This document shows positions 17,846 through 26,828 of a stretch of 64,000 nucleotides of DNA, piece after piece; within the stretch, counting starts at the first letter, position 1, and every line of letters begins with the position of its first letter. The notes below the pieces were generated by a model. The model made no database searches. It saw only the letters and a list, made by a program, of their open reading frames with translations, and was not told the origin of the DNA. A program made the position numbers and the translations under genes. The stretch spans positions 266,276 through 330,275 of the forward strand of contig NZ_JAVFVR010000006.1 of NCBI RefSeq assembly GCF_030929595.1, given 5' to 3'. Source of the stretch: Flavobacterium sp. LHD-85 (GTDB lineage: Bacteria; Bacteroidota; Bacteroidia; Flavobacteriales; Flavobacteriaceae).

Positions 17846-18649
17846 CTAATCCGCGCCTCCGTCAACACTATCAAAAGTTTCACGTTCTTTAGGTCTTACA
17901 CTGTATTTTAATGAAACCATTGGTCCGTAGTAAACGTCAAACTGGGTTCCGTTGGTTCGCAACTGCATCTGACCGATTACCCCTGCCAAGAAATGAATAT
18001 TCGGCGTAATTCCAGCAGTATAATAAACCGATAATCTGAAAATATCGAAATTTTCGTCGGCATAATCTTTAGAAGCAAATTTCAGCATCAATTCGGTATA
18101 ATACCCGATATTGGGCGCTAGAAAAATTGGTTTTTCTTTGCTTTGTCTTAAATAATGATTGACCCCAAAACGGGCTCTTATTCTGGGTATCGTCTGGTGA
18201 TTGCCGTTTCTGTCATCAAAAAACTTGGTTTCAAATCGCACTTGTTCAAAAAGAGATCCTTTGGGCATTTCCTGTGTATAGGTTCCCATAACAATAAGCC
18301 TATTTTCTAAAGTTTTGTAATTACCAGCTTCTTCTATTGCATATTTCTGATTGTGTGCATATCCTAACCAAAGCTTCATGTTTTTAAAACCAGAATAAAC
18401 AATCCAAGGTCTTATTACTTTACGCTGTGTATATTCAAAAGGGTTTCCGTTTGTGTAAGCGCCTTGAGTAACGAGTTGCATATCGGCCTGACCGCTCAAA
18501 TGCCATTTTTCTATCAGAGGAAATGCAACGTCAACTTCGCTTATAGATGCTGGAATAAATCCCATTGTATAAGGAGCGTCTTGGGCTTTTAAAACTTGAG
18601 AAAAGATGATGCAACAGAATACAAGAAAACTCTTTTTTAATAAACTCAT
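17846..18649 (-). CDS. DUF2490 outer-membrane-like protein
   Basis: The 267-aa protein has a signal peptide (MSLLKKSFLVFCCIIFSQVLKAQ) and alternating amphipathic strands with aromatic girdles (RPWIVYSGFKNMKLWLGY, FEQVRFETKFF, IRARFGVNHYLRQ, FRLSVYYTAGI). This is the pattern of DUF2490, a predicted small beta-barrel of unknown role common in Bacteroidota. It is monocistronic; its neighbours give no functional clue. Confidence 0.75.
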   Translation of the reverse strand: MSLLKKSFLVFCCIIFSQVLKAQDAPYTMGFIPASISEVDVAFPLIEKWHLSGQADMQLVTQGAYTNGNPFEYTQRKVIRPWIVYSGFKNMKLWLGYAHNQKYAIEEAGNYKTLENRLIVMGTYTQEMPKGSLFEQVRFETKFFDDRNGNHQTIPRIRARFGVNHYLRQSKEKPIFLAPNIGYYTELMLKFASKDYADENFDIFRLSVYYTAGITPNIHFLAGVIGQMQLRTNGTQFDVYYGPMVSLKYSVRPKERETFDSVDGGAD

Positions 18650-18727
18650 AATTCATCAATATTAAATTACACGGCTTCGAAATAAGAAAGTCTATCAAAT
18701 TTAAATAAAGAAGTTTTTTACTTTTAA

Positions 18728-18765
18728 AAAAAGCGGTTTCATGTTATAATATGAAACCGCTTTTT
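18728..18765 (-). terminator. Strong hairpin terminator
   Basis: A perfect 15-bp stem AAAAAGCGGTTTCAT (18728-18742) and its complement (18751-18765) has an 8-nt loop and T/A runs on both sides, so it could act in either direction. It is one of two terminators between the exporter operon and the DUF2490 gene. Confidence 0.75.
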
Positions 18766-18782
18766 AAACATTTTTTCAAAAC

Positions 18783-18816
18783 AAAAAAGCTTTAGAAAAA
18801 TATCTAAAGCTTTTTT
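18783..18816 (-). terminator. Second hairpin terminator
   Basis: A 14-bp perfect stem (AAAAAAGCTTTAGA and complement) has a 6-7-nt loop and oligo-T on either strand. It lies 17 bp from the first terminator. Confidence 0.65.
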
Positions 18817-18884
18817 AAACTCAAATTCTGAAAATTATTATAATGCAGACAGGTACAAAGCTGACTGTTATTTTTGTGTACACC

Positions 18885-19170
18885 TGACATTTCGCCCCTC
18901 TGGGGCTATTTTATAGATCAAACATACATTTCTATAAATATTTCGTCCCGCTGGGACTACTACCGATACATAGTCCCGCCGGCACTTTTTATAGCTGCAA
19001 CAAGAGTAAAATATTTCAATCTTACGTTTTTCAAAAATCAAAAAATTATTGCGACAAATATTTCTTCCCGCTGGGACTTTTTAAAGCTCTGGAAGAGCGA
19101 AATATTTATAGCTAAAAATCTATGCTCCCTCATTCAGAAGCTCCAGAGGAGCGACATATTAGATTCCTAT
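18885..19170. repeat. REP-like cluster with CCCGCTGGGAC palindromes
   Basis: At least five related units occur: ATTTCGCCCCTCTGGGGCTA (about 18890), ATTTCGTCCCGCTGGGACTA (about 18939), TAGTCCCGCCGGCACTTTTTA, ATTTCTTCCCGCTGGGACTT (about 19059) and CTCCAGAGGAGCGACATAT (about 19141). Each has a short GC-rich palindrome next to AATATTT(C/A), in mixed orientation. No gene is present in this 540-bp gap. The look is that of a dispersed extragenic palindrome family; decay is evident between units. Confidence 0.65.
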
Positions 19171-19192
19171 AAATTTCAACTATCAAAATTTA

Positions 19193-20590
19193 TTAATCTG
19201 GATTTGCCAATATTTTGTACAATTCGGCATTCGACAGATAAAACTGATTCTCTAAACTTATTTGCGACAATTTTGCGCTAACCAAATTGTTTTCTCGTGA
19301 ATTGATCAAGAAAATTGAACTTTCGCCAAACGAGAATAATTTTTCTTCTGAGTTCAGCATTGTCATATAATCTTTTACTAGATTGTCAATTACGACTTTC
19401 TGTTTTCTTAAAGAAGCAATTTCGGTTTGTTGCGCTTTAATTTTATTTTTTAATTCTAATCGCTGCTGTCCGATATCAAACTGCATATCCTGAATTTTCA
19501 GTTTTGCCATTTTCAAGCTTCCGCGTTCTTTTCTTAAGAAAATCGGGAAACTGAAATCGATATTAAACTTATAATCATCGGCATTGAAATTATTCCAATA
19601 ATTGGGTTCTGAAATGTAGTTGTACCCCACATTTATTTTCGGCAGCAACGAATTGGCTTTCAACTGGCGGTTGACTTCTAGAATATCCATTTTAGTTTCC
19701 AGAGACTGAATTTTTGGATGCGAATCCAACGATTCAACATCGACCATCATGGCATCTGTTTTTAAAGTCTCTTCTATAGTCTGAATTAAATTTTGCTCTG
19801 GTTTCACCAAATCTCCCAATTCAACTGGAACATTTTCTATCCATAAAAAATTAGCCAGTTTCAGTTTTGCTTTTGCTAATTTTAAATTTCCGTTTTCAAC
19901 ATTCAATTCTCTGTTTCGAACTGTGATTTTAGCTTCAACACTATCAATTGCCGGTGCATCGCCTGCCGAAATTAACTTTTTAACACCTTCAAAACGAGTG
20001 CTGGCAAAACCTAGATAATTTTTATACAATTCGGCTTCATTGTAGCTTTTTCTCCATTCAAAATAAGCTTCACTTGCCTGATACAATACTTCGATCGCTC
20101 TAAGTTTTCTTTGAGCATCACTTAGTTTTACATTAAGTTTTCCTTCTCTAACATCGGCCATTCTTTGGTTAATAAACATTCCTTGACCAAGAGCCACACT
20201 AACTCCCAAAGAAGTCAAACCTGCTTCTGGAGTTTTGTTTTGCGGATTGTAATATTGCCCTTCTGTATCGTCAAAACCTGCTTTTACTTCAATTCCGTAC
20301 CAAGTCGGAATTTTGAAACTGCTGTTTAATAACGAATAATATTCTGTGCCTTTAAATTCTTTCTTATTGTAATCTACTTCAATTTTCGGATCAAATCCGC
20401 CACGAGCCAGCATCAATTTTGCCTGAGCATTTGTAACTTCAAGATTGGCTTGTTTTACCAAAGGATGGTATTTTTTTACATATCCCAAATACTCGATAAA
20501 AGTAAGTTCCTCTTGATTAAAATTCTGGCTCTGCAGTGTAGAAAAACTCAATAGAAATAAGAAAGAAAACAATTTTACAAGATTTCTCAT
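19193..20590 (-). CDS. TolC family outer-membrane efflux protein
   Basis: The 465-aa protein starts at 20590 (MRNLVKLFSFLFLLSFSTLQSQ, signal peptide); the frame extending to 20656 lies inside the upstream gene. It has the two long coiled-coil repeats of OEP/TolC proteins, for example VKQANLEVTNAQAKLMLARGG and KIQSLETKMDILEVNRQLKA, with ILRKERGSLKMAKLKIQDMQ in the second half. It forms the outer-membrane channel for the HlyD/ABC pair encoded directly upstream, with a 1-bp gap. Confidence 0.9.
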   Translation of the reverse strand: MRNLVKLFSFLFLLSFSTLQSQNFNQEELTFIEYLGYVKKYHPLVKQANLEVTNAQAKLMLARGGFDPKIEVDYNKKEFKGTEYYSLLNSSFKIPTWYGIEVKAGFDDTEGQYYNPQNKTPEAGLTSLGVSVALGQGMFINQRMADVREGKLNVKLSDAQRKLRAIEVLYQASEAYFEWRKSYNEAELYKNYLGFASTRFEGVKKLISAGDAPAIDSVEAKITVRNRELNVENGNLKLAKAKLKLANFLWIENVPVELGDLVKPEQNLIQTIEETLKTDAMMVDVESLDSHPKIQSLETKMDILEVNRQLKANSLLPKINVGYNYISEPNYWNNFNADDYKFNIDFSFPIFLRKERGSLKMAKLKIQDMQFDIGQQRLELKNKIKAQQTEIASLRKQKVVIDNLVKDYMTMLNSEEKLFSFGESSIFLINSRENNLVSAKLSQISLENQFYLSNAELYKILANPD

Positions 20591-20591
20591 T

Positions 20592-21944
20592 TTACTTTTT
20601 CTCCTTTCCTTTTTCTTCTTTTTCTCCCGAATTATAATAGTTTGGCGGAAAACCATTTAAGTTTCGCCAAATCTCATACCAAACCGAAACGGTTTCTAAC
20701 AATGCAATACTTTGTGCTCCAGCACCAATACTCAATTCTTTTGGCCAATGGCGATCTTCTCCATCTGGCGAAACCAAAATTCTGTATTTTCCGTTCGGGC
20801 TAATGAAGTTTTCTATCGCTACCACTTTACCTCCGTAAGTTCCGTAAGACAATCCAGGCCATCCAGAAAATACGATTCTAGGCCAACCATCAAACCAAAC
20901 GCGAACTTTTGCTCCGCGGTGTACCAAAGGCAAATCAATTGGATCTACATAAGTTTCTACTGCAATATCGTATTTAGATGGCATTATGCTTACAACAGGA
21001 GTTCCTTCTTTTATTGTTTCCCCAAGACCAGCCAGTAAAGCGCGGTTTACATAACCGCTTTGTGGCGCTGTAATGTAATACAAACCATTTCTAAGTCTGT
21101 AATTGGTATATTGGTTCTCCAGTTTGTTCACCTGAGCTTCTGTATCGTATTGCGTACTTAAAGCTGTAAACTTATCACTTCTCGATTTTGATATTTTTTC
21201 GGCATATTCGGCCGTAATTCTACTGATTTCAACTTTTGCGTTTATCAATTCGTTTTTGCTGCTCAGCAATTTATTCTCTTGCGTAATTACATACGCTTCA
21301 GATTCTTGCAGTTTTAATCTTTTCTGCTCGACATCTGTCATTGGTTTTAAACCTTCTTTATTCAAAGCAGTCGAACGGTCAAATTGCGTTTTTGCAATTC
21401 GAAGCTGTGTTTTTACCGCAACCAAATCCATACTGTCACTTTTTATTTTTAGCTGTGACTGACGAATTTTGTTTTGTGCCTGCTGCAGTTTCAATTGTCT
21501 TTCTGTGTTTAAAGACTGAGCCTGAACATCAAGAGAGTTTACTTTATCGCCATACGATTCTACAGCCATTTTTTTGGCATCTACTTGTTGTTTAGTATTG
21601 TCAACCAGATTAGGATCCAGATAATCTTCTTTGATCTCTGAAATATAAAGTATTGTATCTCCTTTTTTTACATAATCACCTTCTTTCACAAACCATTTTT
21701 CAATACGTCCAGCAATGGCATTATGAACCGTTTGCGGTCTTTGATCTGGCTTTAAAGTGGTAACAGAACCTGTCCCCGAAATATTCTGTGTCCAAGGCAG
21801 AAAAAGACAGGCAACACCAAAAATCAAAAATCCGATTATGACTTTGTTTAAAATTTCGTAATGAGGTCTTCGGGCAACGCTTGTAATCGATTTGTATTTG
21901 CCCGGCGTTATAAGTACGTTGTTATCTTTAGATAGGTTGAGCAT
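20592..21944 (-). CDS. HlyD-family membrane fusion protein
   Basis: The 450-aa adaptor has one N-terminal transmembrane helix (IIGFLIFGVACLFLPW). A lipoyl/biotinyl-like half-motif follows (AGRIEKWFVKEGDYVKKGDTILYI), then a long coiled coil (residues about 125-290), and then the second half-motif (YYITAPQSGYVNRALLAGLGETIKEGTPV). It links the inner-membrane ABC protein to TolC. Gaps of 1-2 bp on both sides show a tight operon. Confidence 0.9.
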   Translation of the reverse strand: MLNLSKDNNVLITPGKYKSITSVARRPHYEILNKVIIGFLIFGVACLFLPWTQNISGTGSVTTLKPDQRPQTVHNAIAGRIEKWFVKEGDYVKKGDTILYISEIKEDYLDPNLVDNTKQQVDAKKMAVESYGDKVNSLDVQAQSLNTERQLKLQQAQNKIRQSQLKIKSDSMDLVAVKTQLRIAKTQFDRSTALNKEGLKPMTDVEQKRLKLQESEAYVITQENKLLSSKNELINAKVEISRITAEYAEKISKSRSDKFTALSTQYDTEAQVNKLENQYTNYRLRNGLYYITAPQSGYVNRALLAGLGETIKEGTPVVSIMPSKYDIAVETYVDPIDLPLVHRGAKVRVWFDGWPRIVFSGWPGLSYGTYGGKVVAIENFISPNGKYRILVSPDGEDRHWPKELSIGAGAQSIALLETVSVWYEIWRNLNGFPPNYYNSGEKEEKGKEKK

Positions 21945-21946
21945 GA

Positions 21947-23602
21947 TTAAAGCTTTATGTCGTTAATAATTTTTCCGTCATCAATCGTAATCATACGACT
22001 GCATTTGCTTTTCCAAACATCATTTTTAGAAGTTACAATAACTGTCCAGTCGTTTTCGTCAGAAAGTAAAAAATCAACAATTTTACTCGAAGTAATTTCG
22101 TCCATTTTATCAACTGGGTCTTCCAAGAATAAGATATTTGGTTTACCTACAATACTTCTTGCCAAAAGAATCTTTTGAACATCAGAAGCAGAAAGTTCAC
22201 GACCGCCGGGATGGATTTGATTCTCCAGTCCGTTCTCAAAAGTTTTAATGTACGGCGTTAGTCCAACATTATCTAAAGCCCATTTTAAATCATCACTATT
22301 TAGTTTTTCATTTCCAAAAACAATATTCTCGCGAATGGTTCCTGCAAAAAGTGTATCCCCTTGCAAAAGTGTTCCCGCCTGCGCTCTATACGTATCTTCG
22401 TTAAGGCGGTTCATATAATTATCCGTCACATACATAGCGCCGCTTTCAGGTTCTAAAACACCCGAAAGAAGTCGCAGCAAGGTACTTTTTCCTGCACCAT
22501 TCGTTCCTGTAAGAATGATTTTCTCTCCCTGAGAGATTTTCAAATTAATATTCTTAAGGGATTTTTTATTGTGTTCTGGATAATTGTAACTGATACTTTC
22601 GGTTTCGATATTAATTCCTTTTTCTGTTTTGTCAGAAGTCTGCGGAATGCACGAAATTTCCATATCGGTCACCTGGCCAATTTTTTCGACAGAAGTCAAT
22701 ACATCATAGAAAGACTCCAACCCGAAGATGATTTTTTCTACCGAATTGATCAATAATACAATTACAATTTCAGCTGCTACGAACTGCCCTATGTTCATTT
22801 GGTGGTGAATTACCAGAAAACCACCGATCGATAATAAGGCAGCAGTAACAATTACTTTAAAAATAGTAAGCTGAATGTATTGTTTCTTCATTACCTGAAA
22901 GTGTTTTTCGCGGTAATTGACATAGCTAGTTACATAGCCGTCATTTCTTTCCAAAGCATATTCAAAAGCTCCTTTCCTGCGGAAACTTTCTCTATTTCTA
23001 GCAATTTCCTGAAGCCAAGCTGCAACTTTATATTTAAATTTTGATTCGTTCAAACTGGTTTCTAAACCGTCTTTGTACGAAAATTTAAAAATGACATATA
23101 AAATGACAATAAAAAGGAGTCCGATTACCATAAAGAAAGAATGGTAAAGCACCAATAAAATGATTCCGAGACCGACCTGAAGAAAAGCTGTACAGAAATC
23201 TAATAGAAGTTTAGCCGTTCCTTTTTGTACCATCAAAGTATCAAAAAAGCGATTTGCTTTTTCGGGAGCGTACTCCGAGTACATTTCTTTAAATTTAATC
23301 AAGGGCATTCTGTAGGCAAATTCAAATGAAGAACGAACAAAAATTCGCTGCTGCAAATTCTCTACAATACGCAGCTGCAAAATGTTCAGCACTCCTCCAA
23401 AACCAACGCCAACCGTCACTAGAAACACAAGAACGATCCACGAAACGCTCAGCTGTCCGCTTTGAATAAAATTAATAATAGCCTGAATTCCCAAAGGCAG
23501 AGAAAGATTTACTATCCCTGCAAACGCAGCATAGAAGATAATTTGATACACATCGCGCTTATCTAGCTGCAATAAGTTGTAAAATCGTTTGAATGGTGTC
23601 AT
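21947..23602 (-). CDS. Type I secretion-like ABC exporter with degenerate ATPase motifs
   Basis: The 551-aa half transporter has six transmembrane helices (residues about 15-310) and a C-terminal ATPase domain. Walker A is intact (GTNGAGKST, about 364-372) and the Q-loop is present (LLQGDTLF). The signature reads LSASDVQK instead of LSGGQ, Walker B is ILFLEDPVD (the usual D-E pair swapped to E-D), and the switch position reads VTSKN where a histidine is expected. No C39 peptidase domain is present. Together with HlyD and TolC it should export a protein or peptide, but hydrolysis may be slow or the protein may rely on a partner. The reading frame is intact, so it is not a pseudogene. Confidence 0.85.
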   Translation of the reverse strand: MTPFKRFYNLLQLDKRDVYQIIFYAAFAGIVNLSLPLGIQAIINFIQSGQLSVSWIVLVFLVTVGVGFGGVLNILQLRIVENLQQRIFVRSSFEFAYRMPLIKFKEMYSEYAPEKANRFFDTLMVQKGTAKLLLDFCTAFLQVGLGIILLVLYHSFFMVIGLLFIVILYVIFKFSYKDGLETSLNESKFKYKVAAWLQEIARNRESFRRKGAFEYALERNDGYVTSYVNYREKHFQVMKKQYIQLTIFKVIVTAALLSIGGFLVIHHQMNIGQFVAAEIVIVLLINSVEKIIFGLESFYDVLTSVEKIGQVTDMEISCIPQTSDKTEKGINIETESISYNYPEHNKKSLKNINLKISQGEKIILTGTNGAGKSTLLRLLSGVLEPESGAMYVTDNYMNRLNEDTYRAQAGTLLQGDTLFAGTIRENIVFGNEKLNSDDLKWALDNVGLTPYIKTFENGLENQIHPGGRELSASDVQKILLARSIVGKPNILFLEDPVDKMDEITSSKIVDFLLSDENDWTVIVTSKNDVWKSKCSRMITIDDGKIINDIKL

Positions 23603-23703
23603 GAATTTAAGTATAAATACAAGATTATTACATAGAATAAATATACGGCAAAAACCGCATTAATGGATTAAGATTTTCACCCTAATCCTTAAAAAACAAG
23701 TAT

Positions 23704-24108
23704 TTATGAATTCAACCGAGGAGGCGGTATATCTATTTTCCCATGAAAACCAAACGAGAAGATTGTATTATCAATATACTTTTTCCCTTCAGATTCTTTT
23801 AAAAAATAAAAATTAGGCATCAGTGATTCTGATGAAACTAAATATTCCATTAAAGGAATTCCTTTAGCCAATTTAGCCGTTTTAGTATCTTTTGTTTTGT
23901 AGTCTTCCAATTCTTCTGGAACTCCATCACATTTAAAGATTTTTTTCAAGAAGTTGCAAGTAATGCCTTTTACGGTATAAGTTTCTGCGTTATCACTCAA
24001 GATTCTCCCAACACTATTAGAAATGTTTAAACTGCTAATTAGAAAATAGCCGACTAGTAACGCCTGAAGGCATTTACATAAAAAGCTATTTTTAATTTTG
24101 TTCAACAT
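23704..24108 (-). CDS. Small exported or membrane-anchored protein of unknown function
   Basis: The 134-aa protein has one hydrophobic segment near the N-terminus (LCKCLQALLVGYFLISSLNIS). A soluble part follows with a CNFLKKIFKC cysteine pair, and the C-terminus ends in GKIDIPPPRLNS. It lies 101 bp upstream of the ABC exporter on the same strand and may be its first gene. It could be an accessory or cargo-related protein; no family is recognised. Confidence 0.6.
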   Translation of the reverse strand: MLNKIKNSFLCKCLQALLVGYFLISSLNISNSVGRILSDNAETYTVKGITCNFLKKIFKCDGVPEELEDYKTKDTKTAKLAKGIPLMEYLVSSESLMPNFYFLKESEGKKYIDNTIFSFGFHGKIDIPPPRLNS

Positions 24109-24377
24109 ACTCTAAAAAAGGCTGAAAGTTTAACTAAATCACATTATTTTGATTCAAAATCCCAGTGATTTAAGGCGTTTATTTAATTTTTTCTGAGCGC
24201 GCAAGTTAGAGCCAATTTTTTTCTGGAACATTAAAATAACATTAGAATTTAGAATCATTCAAAACTTTAAAATTATATTAACAAGGCATTCTTACAGGGT
24301 TATCGGAATTATGTAAAGACCAATGGCAATTCTATTTTCCACAGATGAAATGTTCCTAGCGGAACATGGAAATATGC

Positions 24378-24416
24378 AAAAAAGCGGTTATCACATTTCG
24401 TGATAACCGCTTTTTT
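24378..24416 (-). terminator. Strong 17-bp hairpin terminator
   Basis: AAAAAAGCGGTTATCAC (24378-24394) is perfectly repeated in inverse at 24400-24416 around the loop ATTTC. The flanking A6/T6 make it usable on both strands. It is the most likely end for the dsbD transcript. Confidence 0.8.
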
Positions 24417-24429
24417 GCCTTACGCCAAG

Positions 24430-24612
24430 GAATCATTCCGTAGGAATCTTTCGTCGGTAGAAAAAGATAAAGAGCAATTACGTTTACGTTCCGTAGGAAC
24501 ATTTGATATAGCGGATTGCAAAAAATAACGTAAAATTCAAACGTTCCTACGGAATGTTAAATAACGATCATAATATATTTTCTACCGATAAAATGTTCCT
24601 ACGGAACATAAA
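24430..24612. repeat. Composite palindromic repeat with CGTTCCTACGGAACG-like cores, copy 1
   Basis: Four palindromic cores occur in fixed order: ATTCCGTAGGAAT (about 24435), GTTCCGTAGGAAC (about 24489), CGTTCCTACGGAATG (about 24542) and ATGTTCCTACGGAACAT (about 24593). The outer cores are flanked by inward-facing GGTAGAAA (24456) and TTTCTACC (about 24579), so the whole element is itself an inverted repeat. The element at 48584-48749 has the same architecture. Confidence 0.7.
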
Positions 24613-24639
24613 AATATAAAATAGAGGTGAAAATTATGA

Positions 24640-26685
24640 TTACGAACTTTTCTCAAAATTAGAAACCCCTTTTTTAAGCCAATTCAAATATTCTTCAATA
24701 TCTGGATTATAAGCCGATGTTTCGTTGAGTGTTTCTCCGTTATGATCAACTAGAACATAAAATGGCTGTGCATTGGTTTTGTAAGTCAGCGTCTGGAATT
24801 CGCTCCATTTCTGTCCTATATATTTTAATTTTTTCCCTGTTATCTGAGAAGTGACCTGCTCGCTCGGATTCAGTTCTCTTTTGTCATCTACATAAAGCGA
24901 AATTAAAACTAAATCGCCTTTTAAGATTTTCTGAACCTTTTCGTCAGACCAAACATTGTCTTCCATTTTACGGCAGTTTACACAAGCGTGACCAGTAAAG
25001 TCAATCATAACTGGTTTTCCGATCTTTTTAGCATATTGCATTCCCAAATCATAATCGGTAAAAGCCATTATGTTATGTGGGCCAAGCTCTGCTCCATCTG
25101 GCAGATTTTGCGTTACTTCTTTTGAAGAAGCATTATTTAATCCGTTTGGAATTTCGCTGTAATGCATTGGCGGCGGAAAACCACTGATCATTTTAAGAGG
25201 CGCGCCCCAAATACCTGGAATCAGATAAATGGTAAAAGCCAAAACCAAAACGCCCAGTCCTAATCTTCCAACGCTAATATTCGAAACTGGGCTATCATGC
25301 GGCAACTGAATTTTTCCGAACAAATAAAAAGCCAGCGTTCCAAAAATGGCAATCCAAATCGCTAGAAAAGTTTCTCTTTCCAGCCAATGCAATTGCAGAA
25401 CCAAATCGGCATTAGAAAGGAATTTAAACGCCAAAGCCATTTCTAAAAATCCTAAAAATACTTTAACCGAATTTAGCCATCCGCCCGATTTTGGAAGCGA
25501 ATTCAGCCAACCTGGAAAAGCGGCAAATAAGGTGAATGGCAAAGCCAAGGCCAAAGAAAAACCAAACATCCCGACAAAAGGCGCAATTCCGCCTCGCGAA
25601 GCCGCTTCTACCAGTAAAGTTCCGACAATTGGTCCCGTACAAGAAAAAGAAACAATTGCCAAAGCCAAAGCCATAAACAATATTCCGACAATTCCTCCTC
25701 TATCAGCTTGCGAATCAACTTTGTTTGCCCATGCATTTGGAAGCATGATTTCGAAAGCGCCCAAAAATGAAAACGCAAAAATCATTAAAAGCACAAAAAA
25801 AATCAGATTAAACCAAACGTTTGTAGAAAGTGCATTGAGCGAATCTGCTCCAAAAGCCCAAGTTACAACGGCTCCCAAAAAGATATAAATGGCAATAATG
25901 GCAATTCCGTAAAAAACGGCTTTTCTTATTCCTTGCGATTTAGTTTTACTTTGTTTGGTAAAAAAACTCACCGTCATCGGAATCATCGGAAAAACGCAAG
26001 GTGTTAGCAATGCTGCAAATCCAGAGAAAAACGACAATAAAAAAATCGTCCATAAACTTCTAGATTCGGTTTTAGGTTCTCTTTTTTGGATTTCTTTTTG
26101 AGGTATTTTTACAGTTTCAGCAGGAACAATTTCTTCTGTTTTTTCTTTTATTTCAGTAACCGAAGAATCTATTGCTTCTGTTTTTGTTTCTTCTTTTACA
26201 GCAGCTTCTATTAATGTTTTCGCTTTCGCGGAAGGGCTAATAGCAAACTCCAATTCGTCTGAACTAGGCGGAAGACAATTTTCATCATTACAAACCATAA
26301 ATTCAACCTCAGCAATGATTTTAAAAGGTTTGGACGAAAGTATCTTAACACGCTGTCTAAAAGTGGTTTCTTTTTCAAAAAACTTAATCTGCATTTTAAA
26401 AACAGGATCGTTAACCGTTTTTCCTTTTTCTTCTTTTACAGCATCGGTTATCTGAAAATCTGCGCTTTTTATAAAATTAAAATGAGTTGGAATCGGTCCT
26501 CCGTCTGAAACTTCCTGACTGTATAAATGCCAGCCCGATTCTATAATGGCTTTTGCCTGCAATTCGTATTCAGTATCAGAAATTTTCTCGACACTGGTTT
26601 TCCATTTTATGGGATTGTATATCTGAGCCTTTACGAATATGGAAAACAGCAGGAAAAAGCCCAGTAAAAAAATATTCTTTTTCAT
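24640..26685 (-). CDS. dsbD: Thiol:disulfide interchange protein DsbD
   Basis: The 681-aa protein has a signal peptide and an N-terminal DsbD-alpha-like domain (residues about 25-150, with CNDENCLPP). A charged linker follows, then eight transmembrane helices with the redox cysteines in LTPCVFPMIPMTVSF and FSCTGPIVGTLL, and last a C-terminal thioredoxin domain with C568-V-N-C571. It carries electrons from cytoplasmic thioredoxin to periplasmic thiol proteins. The gene follows the SusCD/protease operon but is cut off from it by a terminator at 26704-26733. The three thioredoxin-fold or TlpA-like partners in that operon are plausible electron acceptors. Confidence 0.93.
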   Translation of the reverse strand: MKKNIFLLGFFLLFSIFVKAQIYNPIKWKTSVEKISDTEYELQAKAIIESGWHLYSQEVSDGGPIPTHFNFIKSADFQITDAVKEEKGKTVNDPVFKMQIKFFEKETTFRQRVKILSSKPFKIIAEVEFMVCNDENCLPPSSDELEFAISPSAKAKTLIEAAVKEETKTEAIDSSVTEIKEKTEEIVPAETVKIPQKEIQKREPKTESRSLWTIFLLSFFSGFAALLTPCVFPMIPMTVSFFTKQSKTKSQGIRKAVFYGIAIIAIYIFLGAVVTWAFGADSLNALSTNVWFNLIFFVLLMIFAFSFLGAFEIMLPNAWANKVDSQADRGGIVGILFMALALAIVSFSCTGPIVGTLLVEAASRGGIAPFVGMFGFSLALALPFTLFAAFPGWLNSLPKSGGWLNSVKVFLGFLEMALAFKFLSNADLVLQLHWLERETFLAIWIAIFGTLAFYLFGKIQLPHDSPVSNISVGRLGLGVLVLAFTIYLIPGIWGAPLKMISGFPPPMHYSEIPNGLNNASSKEVTQNLPDGAELGPHNIMAFTDYDLGMQYAKKIGKPVMIDFTGHACVNCRKMEDNVWSDEKVQKILKGDLVLISLYVDDKRELNPSEQVTSQITGKKLKYIGQKWSEFQTLTYKTNAQPFYVLVDHNGETLNETSAYNPDIEEYLNWLKKGVSNFEKSS

Positions 26686-26703
26686 GGGTAAAAATCTTTA
26701 AAA

Positions 26704-26733
26704 AGAGGGTTGAATAGCAAAAAACAACCCTCT
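26704..26733 (-). terminator. Terminator of the SusCD/protease operon
   Basis: AGAGGGTTG (26704-26712) pairs with CAACCCTCT (26725-26733). On the minus strand the stem is followed by TTTTTAAAG. It lies between the M16 peptidase stop and the dsbD start. Confidence 0.75.
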
Positions 26734-26828
26734 AAGTAATCCGCTATACAAACTAAATTGCTTACTAATTCAAAATAACTATTTGATAGGGAAATACAAA
26801 TTAAACTCTAGTAAATAAAGGGGTCAGA

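Larger units (their letters stand above)
24109..24639. other. 531-bp intergenic region with palindromes and a terminator
   Basis: No gene is visible. The part from 24109 to 24340 is plain AT-rich DNA containing the presumed promoter region of the 24108 gene. The rest is palindromic: a lone ATGTTCCTAGCGGAACAT unit near 24351, a strong terminator, and a composite repeat element, which are listed separately. Confidence 0.6.

Noticed and set aside
18874..19281. A 135-codon plus frame over the REP-like cluster
   Set aside because: Its repeated NISSRWD peptides arise from translating the palindromic repeats, and it runs into the TolC gene on the other strand.
25346..25888. A 180-codon frame opposite dsbD
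   Set aside because: It lies entirely antisense inside a well-supported dsbD gene, has the biased composition of a shadow frame and lacks motifs.
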